Shown here piece by piece: positions 52,199 to 60,101 of a stretch of DNA of 64,000 nucleotides; the first letter of the stretch is position 1; each line of letters starts with the position of its first letter. The stretch comes from Nonomuraea soli. GTDB taxonomy: Bacteria > Actinomycetota > Actinomycetes > Streptosporangiales > Streptosporangiaceae. The translations under genes were made by a program, and so were the position numbers. The stretch covers positions 392,546-456,545 of the forward strand of contig NZ_JACDUR010000008.1 in assembly GCF_013761175.1 (NCBI RefSeq), read 5' to 3'. The notes under the pieces are model-generated. The model did not search any database, was not told the origin of the DNA, and worked only from the letters and a program-made list of their open reading frames with translations.

Positions 52199-52297
52199 CG
52201 GGCTCCCCGCCTGACGCGACCCCGCCTGACGCGACCCCGCCTGACGCGACCCCGCCTGACGCGACCCCGCCTGACGCGACCCCGTGTGACGGGTCCC
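52192..52297. repeat. 15-bp tandem repeat, about seven copies, starting in the stop codon of the preceding gene
   Basis: CGCCTGACGCGACCC is repeated five times without change from 52208 to 52282. Degenerate copies flank it at 52192 (CGCCTGACGGGCTCC) and 52283 (CGTGTGACGGGTCCC). The first copy contains the TGA of the glycosidase gene (52196-52198), so every unit carries that same stop codon. No gene lies in 52199-52479. Confidence 0.92.
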
Positions 52298-52340
52298 TGC
52301 TGATAGGCGCCGTCCTGGCGGGGACCCGCCTGAAGTGACA

Positions 52341-52384
52341 CCGCCCGATCCCGGCCCGCCCCTCCGCGGGCCGGGATCGGGCGG
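52341..52384 (+). terminator. Strong hairpin terminator
   Basis: A perfect 19-base stem: left arm 52341-52359 (CCGCCCGATCCCGGCCCGC), loop CCCTCC, right arm 52366-52384. It follows the glycosidase gene and its 15-bp repeat and precedes the regulator gene. No U tract follows, as is common for actinomycete terminators. Confidence 0.85.
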
Positions 52385-52479
52385 CACCTTCAGCGGGGGC
52401 CGCCCAGCCTCCGCCGCCTCGTGGCCCCGGCCTCCGCGCCCCCCACGCCGCGCCCCGGATCCCGCCCTAGACTCGCCAT

Positions 52480-53121
52480 GTGAGCAGCACCGACGACCTC
52501 GAGGCGCTGGCGGGCCTGGCCGACCCCGCGCGGCGACGGCTCTACGATCTGGTCGCCGCCTCCCCCCACCCCGTGGGCCGCGCGGAGGCGGCCGAGGCGG
52601 CCGGCATCTCCCGCACCCTGGCCGCCTTCCACCTCGACAAGCTGGCCGAGTCCGGACTCCTGGACAGCCACTTCCAGCCCCCGGCGAAGAAGGGTCCCGG
52701 CAGCGGGCGCCCGGCGAAGGTGTACACGCGTGCCAGGCAGGAGCGCACGGTCTCCCTCCCTCCCCGCGACTACGTCACGCTGGCCGCGGTCCTGGCCGAG
52801 ACGGTCGAGCTGCTCGACGCCCAGGACAAGGCCGAGCAGGCGGCCAGGAAGGCGGGGGAGAAGCTGGCGGCCGGAGGCGGCGACCTGATCGAGACGTTGC
52901 GGGAGCGCGGCTACGAGCCGTACGCCGAGGGCGAACAGATCCGCCTGCGCAACTGCCCCTTCCACACCCTCGCAGAGGACCAGCCGGTGCTGGTCTGCTC
53001 GCTCAACCTGGCGTTGTGCCAGGGGCTGCTCCAGGGCCTGGGCCAGGATCCGGCCCGCGTGAGCCTGGACCCGAGGCCGGGGGAGTGCTGCGTGGCGGTT
53101 TCTAAAACAAACGAAAATTGA
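52480..53121 (+). CDS. SufR-like helix-turn-helix regulator with a cysteine cluster
   Basis: 213 residues, GTG start. An ArsR-like winged helix (about residues 8-90) has LADPARRRLYDLVAASPHPV and AAGISRTLAAFHLDKLAESG. The C-terminal half carries cysteines at 159, 173, 180, 203 and 204, in NCPFHTLAE, LVCSLNLALC and GECCVAV. The spacing 159-173-203 is close to that of the cluster-binding cysteines of SufR. A 4Fe-4S sensor role is therefore likely but unproven. TAGACT lies six bases before the GTG, pointing to a leaderless message. It is followed by the DUF3291 gene. Confidence 0.78.
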   Translation: MSSTDDLEALAGLADPARRRLYDLVAASPHPVGRAEAAEAAGISRTLAAFHLDKLAESGLLDSHFQPPAKKGPGSGRPAKVYTRARQERTVSLPPRDYVTLAAVLAETVELLDAQDKAEQAARKAGEKLAAGGGDLIETLRERGYEPYAEGEQIRLRNCPFHTLAEDQPVLVCSLNLALCQGLLQGLGQDPARVSLDPRPGECCVAVSKTNEN

Positions 53122-53133
53122 CATAGTGGTCGC

Positions 53134-53619
53134 ATGCATCTCGCACAGCTGAACGTGGCGCGCATGGTCGCGCCCCTCGACGACCCCGTGATGGCCGACT
53201 TCAAGAACGCCCTGGGCCCGATCAACGAGCTCGCGGAAAGCACCCCCGGCTTCGTCTGGCGCCTGAAGGGCAGTGAGGACGACCCCACCGCGCTGGTCGA
53301 CCACGACTACGGCGACTTCGCCGTCACCTACTCCATCTGGGAGTCGCGCCAGGCCCTGTGGGACTTCATCTACCGCACCTCCCACCTGCCGTACCTGCGC
53401 CGCCGCCGCGAGTGGTTCCACCACAACACCGTGCCGAGCGCGGTGCTGTGGTGGGTGGAGGAAGGCGAGATCCCCTCGCTCAAGGACGGCCTGGAGCGGC
53501 TGGAGCACCTGCGCGAGCACGGCCCCACCCCTCACGCCTTCACCTTCAAGGACTTCTACGAGACCACCACGATCCCCAGGCACATCTCGTCCTGGGTGCC
53601 CTCGCCCCAGACGACGTAG
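53134..53619 (+). CDS. DUF3291-family protein
   Basis: 161 residues. The fold is a dimeric alpha/beta barrel type: MHLAQLNVARMVAPLDDPVM, PGFVWRLKGSEDDPT, FAVTYSIWESRQALWDFIYR, and LWWVEEGEIPSLKDGLERLE. DUF3291 proteins are related to antibiotic-biosynthesis monooxygenase-like small proteins, function unknown. A CATAGT -10 box lies six bases before the ATG. The last 64 bases overlap, antisense, the end of the copper monooxygenase gene. The final residues (TTTIPRHISSWVPSPQTT) do not look like family sequence and were probably gained by stop-codon loss. Confidence 0.78.
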   Translation: MHLAQLNVARMVAPLDDPVMADFKNALGPINELAESTPGFVWRLKGSEDDPTALVDHDYGDFAVTYSIWESRQALWDFIYRTSHLPYLRRRREWFHHNTVPSAVLWWVEEGEIPSLKDGLERLEHLREHGPTPHAFTFKDFYETTTIPRHISSWVPSPQTT

Positions 53620-54704
53620 CGCGGCGGCAGGTCCTTCAGGACCGGCAGCTGGGCGCGCAGCCCGGCGTCGTGGGTGCAGGTGACGGTGATCTTGTCGCCC
53701 TTCTTGACCGCCACCGGCTCGTCGAGCGGCTGCAAGGCCTGGTTGTCGAAGTTGTACTGCGGCACGTCGAGCAGCGTCTCGCCGTTCAGCTCGACCTTGA
53801 TCGAGCGGCCGAGCAGGTGCATGTGCCCCGCCAGCGCGTGGATGGTCGCCGGCTGCTCGACCGGGACCGTGCACGACTGGGTGGCGCCCGCGACCGGCTT
53901 GTCGCCGTCGCACCATTCGCTGAGCTGCTGGACCTGCGCCAGGGACTGCTCGCCGAACCGCTTGCCCACATCGGCCACGGCCGCCTCGCGCGAGCACAGC
54001 GGGCCCTTCTCCGCGTCGGTGCACGGCAGCTCGACGGGCGCGGCGAACAGCGCGGTGCTGAGCGGTGTACGCTGCCCGGTCGCCATCCGCATCCGCACGC
54101 CCGACCGGTCGCTGCCCGGCTCCTTGCCGCCGAGCGCCAGCGTGCTGTAGTGCACCTGCATGATCAGCATGCTGCCCGGAGCCATCGGGTAGCCGAGCTT
54201 CGGGTCGAGCAGCACCTCGTTGGTGCCGGGCGCCCAGTGCCCGATCCAGTCGCCGTCGACGCCCGCGTCGCCGAAACAGGTCCAGCCCGGATCCGGCGAC
54301 TCGGCGTCGAGCTTGCGCGCCTGGCCGACCTTGTCGGCGCGGAAGAAGATCGCGTGGTGGACGACGTCGCCGTTGCCCGGCAGGAACTGGGTACCGGCGA
54401 GATAGGTGCCCGGCTCGGTGATCTTCGGGTCGATCAGGAAGCAGCGATACTCGTCGGTGCCGCCCCCGGTCGGCCTGGGCGTATAGGGCTCGGCCATGGT
54501 GAGCGTCACGAAGCTCTCACCCGTGCGCAGCGCGGCGGCCGGCGGAGTCGGTGAGGCGGAGTGCAGCCCCCCGTGCGTGGAAGCCGGGGGCGAGCCCCCG
54601 GCGGAGTGGCCGCCCCCGTGGGCGGTGGTGGAGGCGGTGCCCCCGCAGGCGGCCAGGAGAGCCGTCACTAGCAGGCCTGCGGCCCCGATGGCGATACGTC
54701 TCAT
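53556..54704 (-). CDS. PHM/DBM-like copper type II monooxygenase, lipoprotein
   Basis: 382 residues. The signal ends in the lipobox LLAAC (C20) and is followed by a histidine-rich linker (HGGGHSAGG, HGGLH). All ligands of the two copper sites of peptidylglycine alpha-hydroxylating monooxygenase can be aligned: VVHHAIF (H116, H117), MQVHYST (H185), AGHMHLLG (H294, H296) and DEMCLG (M374). The family hydroxylates a C-H bond with ascorbate and oxygen. Bacterial substrates are unknown. The enzyme should sit on the outer face of the membrane. Confidence 0.82.
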   Translation of the reverse strand: MRRIAIGAAGLLVTALLAACGGTASTTAHGGGHSAGGSPPASTHGGLHSASPTPPAAALRTGESFVTLTMAEPYTPRPTGGGTDEYRCFLIDPKITEPGTYLAGTQFLPGNGDVVHHAIFFRADKVGQARKLDAESPDPGWTCFGDAGVDGDWIGHWAPGTNEVLLDPKLGYPMAPGSMLIMQVHYSTLALGGKEPGSDRSGVRMRMATGQRTPLSTALFAAPVELPCTDAEKGPLCSREAAVADVGKRFGEQSLAQVQQLSEWCDGDKPVAGATQSCTVPVEQPATIHALAGHMHLLGRSIKVELNGETLLDVPQYNFDNQALQPLDEPVAVKKGDKITVTCTHDAGLRAQLPVLKDLPPRYVVWGEGTQDEMCLGIVVVS

Positions 54705-54761
54705 GCCTCCACGGTCTCGCGTGGCCGGGGGGCCTGTCGTCGTGCCACGGTAGGGCTCGCG

Positions 54762-55847
54762 TCACCCGATGGGAGGAGGCCCGCTCTCCGCCAAGAGGGC
54801 GGCGGCCAGCCGTCCGGCCGCCGCGGAGGCCAGGAAGTAGGCCAGGTCTGCGTCCAGGCCGCGCCCCATCGTCGACAGGCGCGCGGGGCAGGCGTCGAGA
54901 GCCTCTCGCAGGCCCTCCAGCTCGACGTCGACCAGCTCATGCCGTACGGCCAGGGCCCGCGCCTGCTCGCGCACCCGCTCGCCGAACGCTCCCGGCAGCG
55001 CGGGCACCGCGACCAGGGCCGGCGCGAGCGCCACCCTTCCGTAGGCGGTCAGCGAGTGGTGCGACAGCCCCTGGTGCCGCTCGCGGGCGTCGCCCTCGCT
55101 CACCCGCAGCGCCGCGACAGCACGCCCGCCCAGGACGGCGGCGGCGTTGACCGCCTCGCCCGCCGACACGCCGGAGAAGCCCCACCGGGTGCCGGTGCCG
55201 AGGTTGCCGGGCCCCTGGGTGACGATGGCCACGTCGGCGCCGAGCACGTGGCGGGCGGCCAGCAGCCCGGTGTGCGTGGTGACGGCCTCGACGTCGCCGC
55301 CGAACGCCTGGCCGACCGTGACGACCGCCTCCAGCCAGCCCGCCTCCTTCAGCTGCGCGCACGACATGGAGAACCACGCGGGCAGCGCGCCGCCGTCGAG
55401 CATCACGTAGACGGCCCGGGCCGTACGCGGCAGCCCGGCCAGGATCGCCGGCAGCGCCGAGTGCAGGTCGGCGACGACGACGGGCATGCCGTCGAGGCCG
55501 TCGGCCTCGCGCAGGACCTCGTGCCACGGCGAGTCCTGCTCGTCGGCGCCGAGCACCGTGGCCTGCAGCGGGGTGTAGCGGGCCTTCACCAGGTGGCCGG
55601 GGCCCGATGGATCTTCCGGCAAACGGTTCGGCAGGGCCACCACCATGGCGTAACCTCCCGTACCGAGACCCATCGCGAGCGCGGTCGTGTTGAGCAGCAC
55701 CTCGTCACCGGGTTCGGGGCGGCCCACGAGCGCTGGATAGGCCAGCGCGCGGCAGGTGCCCTCCGAAGCGACGGAGACCACCAGCTCCACCGCTCCCGGC
55801 CACTCGCGCCGGATCTCGAGCACCTCGCCTTTGCGCCATCGGATCAC
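54762..55847 (-). CDS. DUF3866-family protein
   Basis: 361 residues, GTG start. The beta-rich first part (MIRWRKGEVLEIRREWPGAVE, VLLNTTALAMGLGTGGYAMV) leads into a long alpha/beta part. That has VVADLHSALPAILAGL, MSCAQLKEAGWLEAVVTVGQ and VAIVTQGPGNLGTGTRWGFSG. This is the actinobacterial DUF3866 family; no biochemical function is known. It is divergent from pafB with only about 28 bases between the starts, where TATAG/CTATA could serve both directions. In this phylum it is regularly found beside pafBC. Confidence 0.85.
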   Translation of the reverse strand: MIRWRKGEVLEIRREWPGAVELVVSVASEGTCRALAYPALVGRPEPGDEVLLNTTALAMGLGTGGYAMVVALPNRLPEDPSGPGHLVKARYTPLQATVLGADEQDSPWHEVLREADGLDGMPVVVADLHSALPAILAGLPRTARAVYVMLDGGALPAWFSMSCAQLKEAGWLEAVVTVGQAFGGDVEAVTTHTGLLAARHVLGADVAIVTQGPGNLGTGTRWGFSGVSAGEAVNAAAVLGGRAVAALRVSEGDARERHQGLSHHSLTAYGRVALAPALVAVPALPGAFGERVREQARALAVRHELVDVELEGLREALDACPARLSTMGRGLDADLAYFLASAAAGRLAAALLAESGPPPIG

Positions 55848-55875
55848 GCAGGGCAGGCTATACGTGGAGGGGACG

Positions 55876-56823
55876 ATGTCGCGCAGGAAAACCGAGCGGT
55901 TGCTGAATCTTGTGATCTGCCTGCTCGCGACGCGCCGCCCGCTGTCGGCCGAGCAGATCCGCCAGGCCGTGCCCGGCTACGACCGCGAGAGCGACGAGGC
56001 CTTCCAGCGCATGTTCGAGCGCGACAAGAACGAGCTGCGCGAGATCGGCATCCCCATCGAGGTGATGCGCGACCCGTGGGAGGACGAGCCCGGCTACAAG
56101 ATCGAGCGGCAGTCCTACGAGCTTCCCGAGATCACGCTGGAGCCCGACGAGGCGGCGGTGCTGGGCCTGGCCGCCCAGGTGTGGCAGCGCGCCAGCCTGG
56201 CCGACGCGGCCTCCGGCGCGTTGCTGAAGCTGCGCGCGGGAGGCGTGCAGACCGACGCCTCGCCGCTGGGCGGCGCCCTGGAGCTGCGCGTCGACAGCAA
56301 GGACCCGGCCTTCCCCGCGCTGTGGGAGGCGGTGCGCGACCGCAAGGTGGTGCGCTTCGACTACCGCGCCTCGGGCAGCGAGAACATCCGCACCCGCACC
56401 GTGGAGCCGTGGGGCGTGGTCTCGCGCCGCGGCCGCTGGTACCTTGCGGGCTTCGACCGCGACCGCGCCGCGCCGCGCGCCTTCCGCCTGTCGCGGATCA
56501 TGGGCGAGGTCACCACGCTGAAGGGGCCGTTCACCGTCCCCGACGGCGTCGACCTGCGCGAGATGGTGGGCTTCCCCGAGGGCGAGCCGGTGGAGGAGCG
56601 CACCGCGGTCGTGCTGGTGAGAAAGGGCACGGGCGAGGGCCTGCGGCAGATCGCCAGGGGCGTGCGCCCCGCCGACGAGGAATGGGACCGTGCGGAGCTG
56701 ATCTTCGCCGACCCCGAGCGGCTGGCCGGATGGCTGGCCAGCCTGGGCGCCGACGTACGGGTGGTGGAGCCGCCCGACGCCCGCGACGCGGTCATCAGAA
56801 GGCTCAAGGGGGCATGGGCATGA
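55876..56823 (+). CDS. pafB: WYL-domain transcriptional regulator PafB
   Basis: 315 residues; the ATG at 55876 follows GTGGAGGGGACG, while the frame is open upstream to 55756. A winged HTH is near the N-terminus (SRRKTERLLNLVICLLATRRPLSAEQIR), the WYL domain follows (VRFDYRASGSENIRTRTVEPWG, GRWYLAGFDRDRAAPRAFRL) and a C-terminal extension ends the chain. In mycobacteria PafB and PafC form a heterodimer that activates DNA-damage genes independently of LexA. The stop overlaps the pafC start (ATGA), so they are coupled. Confidence 0.92.
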   Translation: MSRRKTERLLNLVICLLATRRPLSAEQIRQAVPGYDRESDEAFQRMFERDKNELREIGIPIEVMRDPWEDEPGYKIERQSYELPEITLEPDEAAVLGLAAQVWQRASLADAASGALLKLRAGGVQTDASPLGGALELRVDSKDPAFPALWEAVRDRKVVRFDYRASGSENIRTRTVEPWGVVSRRGRWYLAGFDRDRAAPRAFRLSRIMGEVTTLKGPFTVPDGVDLREMVGFPEGEPVEERTAVVLVRKGTGEGLRQIARGVRPADEEWDRAELIFADPERLAGWLASLGADVRVVEPPDARDAVIRRLKGAWA

Positions 56824-57779
56824 GTGGTGCGGCCGATCGGCTGCCGAGGCTGCTGGCGCTGGTGCCGTACCTGATGTCCCACCCGGGGGCTCAGGTCGGC
56901 GAGGTGGCCCAGGTGTTCGGGCTGAGCGAGAAGCAGCTCATCGACGATCTCCAGCTCGTGTGGATGTGCGGGCTGCCCGGCCACACGCCGGGCGATTTGA
57001 TCGACGTGTCGTGGGACGGCGGCGAGATCGTCATCGACAACGCCGACACGATCGCCAGGCCCCTGCGGCTGGGCATCGACGAGGCCAGCGCGCTGCTGGT
57101 GGCGCTGCGCATGATCGGGGCGATGCCGGAGGTGGCCCAGGGCGACGCGCTGCCCAGGGTCGTGGCCAAGCTGGAGCAGGCGGCCGGCGCGGGCGCGGCG
57201 GCGGTCAGCAACCAGGTCGAGATCGACGTCGACGCCACGCCCGACGCGCTCCCGCTCGTGCGCGAGGCGCTGGTCAGGGGGCGCAGGGTCTCTCTGCGCT
57301 ACTACGTGCCGGGCCGCGACGAGGTCACCCCGCGCGAGGTCGACCCGACCAGGCTGGTGATGGCCGACGGCCGCACCTACCTGGAGGGCTGGTGCTACCG
57401 CGCCGAGGGCATGCGCCTGTTCCGTCTCGACCGCGTGATGTCGGTGGAGGTGCTCGACGTGCCCTCCAGCCCTCCGGCCGAGGCCGAGCCGATCGACGTG
57501 ACCCAGGGAGTCTTCCGCCCCTCGCCGACCGACCGCCTCGTGGAGCTCGAGGTGACCGCGGCCGGCCGCTGGGTGGCCGAGTACTACCCCTACGAAGAGG
57601 CCACCGAGCTGGGCGAGGGCCGCCTGCGCATCACGTTGCGGGCCCGCGACGACGACTGGGTGCTCAAGCTGATGCTGCGCCTGGGCGACACCGGGCGGGT
57701 GGTCTCGCCGGAGAGCCTGGCCGAGAAGGTGCGGGCCGAGGCCGGGCGGGCCCTGGCGTTGTACTCTTCTGCCCCATGA
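56820..57779 (+). CDS. pafC: WYL-domain transcriptional regulator PafC
   Basis: 319 residues from the ATG at 56820, overlapping pafB by four bases. The HTH region is ADRLPRLLALVPYLMSHPGA with VAQVFGLSEKQLIDDLQLVW. The WYL domain has VSLRYYVPGRDEVTPREVDP and GRTYLEGWCYRAEGMRLFRL. A WCX-type end follows. It should pair with PafB to control DNA-damage genes. Its stop overlaps the start of a 60-residue membrane protein, and the tat genes follow, the usual actinobacterial order. Confidence 0.92.
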   Translation: MSGAADRLPRLLALVPYLMSHPGAQVGEVAQVFGLSEKQLIDDLQLVWMCGLPGHTPGDLIDVSWDGGEIVIDNADTIARPLRLGIDEASALLVALRMIGAMPEVAQGDALPRVVAKLEQAAGAGAAAVSNQVEIDVDATPDALPLVREALVRGRRVSLRYYVPGRDEVTPREVDPTRLVMADGRTYLEGWCYRAEGMRLFRLDRVMSVEVLDVPSSPPAEAEPIDVTQGVFRPSPTDRLVELEVTAAGRWVAEYYPYEEATELGEGRLRITLRARDDDWVLKLMLRLGDTGRVVSPESLAEKVRAEAGRALALYSSAP

Positions 57780-57958
57780 CGTGGATCTACGTGGGCGCCG
57801 GCGCGGCGGGTCTGCTCGTGCTGGCCGCCCTGGGTGTCCGGGTGCTCGTGGCGGCCCGCGGCCTGAACAGGCAAATCGCCGCAGCTCATGAACAATTTGG
57901 ACAGAACGGGCGCCGGAGGGATGAGACTGTCCCCAGGGCAGCGTACGATCGTGGCTGA
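57776..57958 (+). CDS. Small single-span membrane protein between pafC and tatA
   Basis: 60 residues; the ATG overlaps the pafC stop (ATGA). One membrane helix (WIYVGAGAAGLLVLAALGVRVLV begins at residue 3) is followed by an arginine-rich tail, RGLNRQIAAAHEQFGQNGRR. It is too short for a catalytic role. Its place before tatA suggests a link to the translocase or simply shared transcription. I do not recognise a family. Confidence 0.65.
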   Translation: MTWIYVGAGAAGLLVLAALGVRVLVAARGLNRQIAAAHEQFGQNGRRRDETVPRAAYDRG

Positions 57959-57989
57959 GAACAGCCATCTGGGCATTTAAGGAAGTCGC

Positions 57990-58283
57990 ATGAACCTGGG
58001 ACCTACGGAAATCATCCTGATCCTGCTGGCTCTTGTGCTGCTCTTCGGCGCCAAGAAGCTGCCGGACCTGGCTCGTGGTGTCGGCCGGTCGCTGCGCATC
58101 TTCAAGGCCGAGACCAGCAAGCTCTCTGAGGACCCTGACGAGGACGTCAAGACCTACACCGTCCAGCAGCAGCCGCAGCCGCTGCAGGCCACCCCCGTGC
58201 TGAGCCCGGAGGAGCAGGCCCGCAAGCTCGAGGAAGAGGCCGCCCGGCTGCGCGCCTCCGCCCAGGCCGACAAGAAGGCGTAA
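57990..58283 (+). CDS. tatA: Twin-arginine translocase subunit TatA
   Basis: 97 residues; ATG behind AAGGAAG. The N-terminal membrane helix (NLGPTEIILILLALVLLFGA) leads into the amphipathic helix with the signature FGAKKLPDLARGVGRSLRIFK. A charged tail with glutamine, glutamate and lysine follows. TatA oligomers form the protein-conducting part of the Tat system, which exports folded proteins with twin-arginine signals. The tatC gene follows ten bases later. A separate TatB is not seen here. Confidence 0.95.
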   Translation: MNLGPTEIILILLALVLLFGAKKLPDLARGVGRSLRIFKAETSKLSEDPDEDVKTYTVQQQPQPLQATPVLSPEEQARKLEEEAARLRASAQADKKA

Positions 58284-58292
58284 GCATCAGCG

Positions 58293-59162
58293 ATGGCGCT
58301 GCTCAAGCGGTCGGGCAAGAACAGCCCACCCCCTGACCCCGAGGGGCGCATGCCCCTCATGGACCACCTGCGCGAGCTGCGGAACCGCATCCTCATCTCG
58401 CTGGCGGCCGTGGTCTTGGCCATGGTGGTCGGATTCCTGGTCTTCGATCCGGTATGGGCGGTGCTGAAGGAGCCCTACTGCTCCACGGAGGCCTCCCGCC
58501 AGCTCACCGGCGAGTGCAGCCTGACCTACACGGGCATCTTCCAGTCCTTCTTCATCACGTTGAAGGTCTCGGCGATGGTCGGCATGATCATCGCCTCGCC
58601 CGTCTGGCTGTACCAGCTCTGGGGGTTCGTCACCCCCGCGCTGTACAGCAAGGAGAAGCGCTACGCGATCACCTTCCTGGGACTGGCCGTCCCGCTGTTC
58701 GTCGGCGGCGCCTTCCTGGCCTACGTGATCATGGACACCAGCCTGGCGTTCCTGCTGTCCTTCAGCGTCGACGGCTCGGTGGCCACGATCGGCATCGACG
58801 ACTACCTCGACTACATCCTGATCATGATCGTGATCTTCGGTGTGTCGTTCGAGCTGCCGCTGGTGCTGATCTTCCTCAACATCCTGGGCGTGCTGTCCCA
58901 CGCCACGGTGGCCAAGCACCGCCGGATGATCATCTTCCTGATGTTCGTCTTCGGAGCGGTGGTCACGCCTGGCGGCGACCCGATGGCCATGATCGGGCTG
59001 GCCCTGCCCATGATCATCCTGTTCGTGGCCGCCGAGCTCTTCATGTACGTGCGCGAGAAGCGCGCGGCCAAGAACGACGAGTTCGCCGATCTGTCCGACG
59101 ACGAGGCCTCCGAGCTGCCCGTCGACGAGGAGCCTCTGGATTCGGAAGGGGAACGCCGGTAG
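58293..59162 (+). CDS. tatC: Twin-arginine translocase subunit TatC
   Basis: 289 residues with six membrane segments. The conserved cytosolic start PLMDHLRELRNRILIS is the signal-peptide binding region. Next come TYTGIFQSFFITLKVSAMVG, LYQLWGFVTPALYSKEKRYA and the final helices with FGAVVTPGGDPMAMIGLALP. The acidic tail (SDDEASELPVDEEPLDSE) is common in actinobacteria. TatC recognises twin-arginine signals and recruits TatA. The gene sits directly between tatA and the lipid-kinase-like gene. Confidence 0.95.
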   Translation: MALLKRSGKNSPPPDPEGRMPLMDHLRELRNRILISLAAVVLAMVVGFLVFDPVWAVLKEPYCSTEASRQLTGECSLTYTGIFQSFFITLKVSAMVGMIIASPVWLYQLWGFVTPALYSKEKRYAITFLGLAVPLFVGGAFLAYVIMDTSLAFLLSFSVDGSVATIGIDDYLDYILIMIVIFGVSFELPLVLIFLNILGVLSHATVAKHRRMIIFLMFVFGAVVTPGGDPMAMIGLALPMIILFVAAELFMYVREKRAAKNDEFADLSDDEASELPVDEEPLDSEGERR

Positions 59163-59171
59163 GTTGCGGGC

Positions 59172-60050
59172 GTGTCCCCGCACCTGGCCCTGCTGGCCAA
59201 CCCCACCGCCCGCAACGGCGGCGCGCTGCGCCTGATGGAGCCGGTGGTGCGTCGCCTGCGCTCGCGCGGCGCCGACGTCAGCGTCATCGTCGGTGACGAC
59301 GCCGCCGACGCGCTCGACCGTGCCTGCACCGCCGTGGCCGAGCGTCCTGACGCCCTGGTGGCCTTCGGCGGCGACGGGCTGGTGCATCTGGCACTCCAGG
59401 CGGTGGCCGGCACCGACGTGCCCCTGGGCATCATCCCCGCGGGCACCGGCAACGACATCGCCTCGGCCTTCGGCCTGCCGTACAAGGACACTCTGACGGC
59501 GGCCGACGTGGTGCTCGGCGGCTCGCCGCGCGTCGTCGACGCCGCCCGCATCGCCGACGAGTGGTTCGCCGGGGTGGTGTGCTGCGGCTTCGACTCCCGC
59601 GTCAACGAGCGCGCCAACCGGCTGACCCGCCCGCGCGGCATGGCCAAGTACCTGGTCGCCCTGGCCCAGGAGCTGCGCTCGTTCCAGCCGATCCCCTTCC
59701 GTGTCGTGCTCGACGAGAGGGAGGTCCTGGAGCTGGAGGCGATGCTGGTCGCCGTCGGCAACACCTGCTCCTACGGGGCGGGGATGAAGGTCTGCCCGTC
59801 GGCGCTCTACGACGACGGCCTGCTCGACGTGACGATCCTCGGGGCGGTGGGCAAGGGGGAGTTCCTGCGCACCTTCCCGCGCGTCTTCAAGGGCACCCAC
59901 GTGAGCCATCCGGCGGTCATCACCAGGCGGGCGCGCAGCGTCAGGGTGGAGGCCCCCGACGTCGTGGCCTATGCCGACGGGGAGCGGGTCGGGGCGATTC
60001 CGGTCACGTGCGAGGTCGTTCCCGCAGCTCTCAGCGTACTTACTTTGTAA
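59172..60050 (+). CDS. Diacylglycerol-kinase-family lipid kinase
   Basis: 292 residues from a GTG. The DAGK catalytic domain has HLALLANPTARNG, the nucleotide motif FGGDGLVHLAL (GGDGL in place of the usual GGDGT) and GIIPAGTGNDIASAFGLPYK. Later come VGNTCSYGAGMKVCPSALYD and DGLLDVTILGAV, with the C-terminal beta-sandwich. Members phosphorylate diacylglycerol or other lipids with ATP. In actinobacteria this gene regularly follows tatC and precedes helY, as here, and the three appear to be one transcription unit. Confidence 0.9.
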   Translation: MSPHLALLANPTARNGGALRLMEPVVRRLRSRGADVSVIVGDDAADALDRACTAVAERPDALVAFGGDGLVHLALQAVAGTDVPLGIIPAGTGNDIASAFGLPYKDTLTAADVVLGGSPRVVDAARIADEWFAGVVCCGFDSRVNERANRLTRPRGMAKYLVALAQELRSFQPIPFRVVLDEREVLELEAMLVAVGNTCSYGAGMKVCPSALYDDGLLDVTILGAVGKGEFLRTFPRVFKGTHVSHPAVITRRARSVRVEAPDVVAYADGERVGAIPVTCEVVPAALSVLTL

Positions 60051-60101
60051 AGGCGCCCGACTTGGACGGACCGGAATCTTGGTTTCGGTAGGCTGACAGG
60101 C

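Noticed and set aside
52192..52297. Iterons of a replication origin
   Set aside because: The 15-bp units are directly adjacent, begin in a stop codon, and lie beside no replication gene or AT-rich element.
49429..52338. A 969-codon plus-strand open frame inside the glycosidase gene
   Set aside because: It is a shifted frame of the real gene with low-complexity R/G/P content and no recognisable domain. The real frame shows NAGPA and metallophosphatase motifs.
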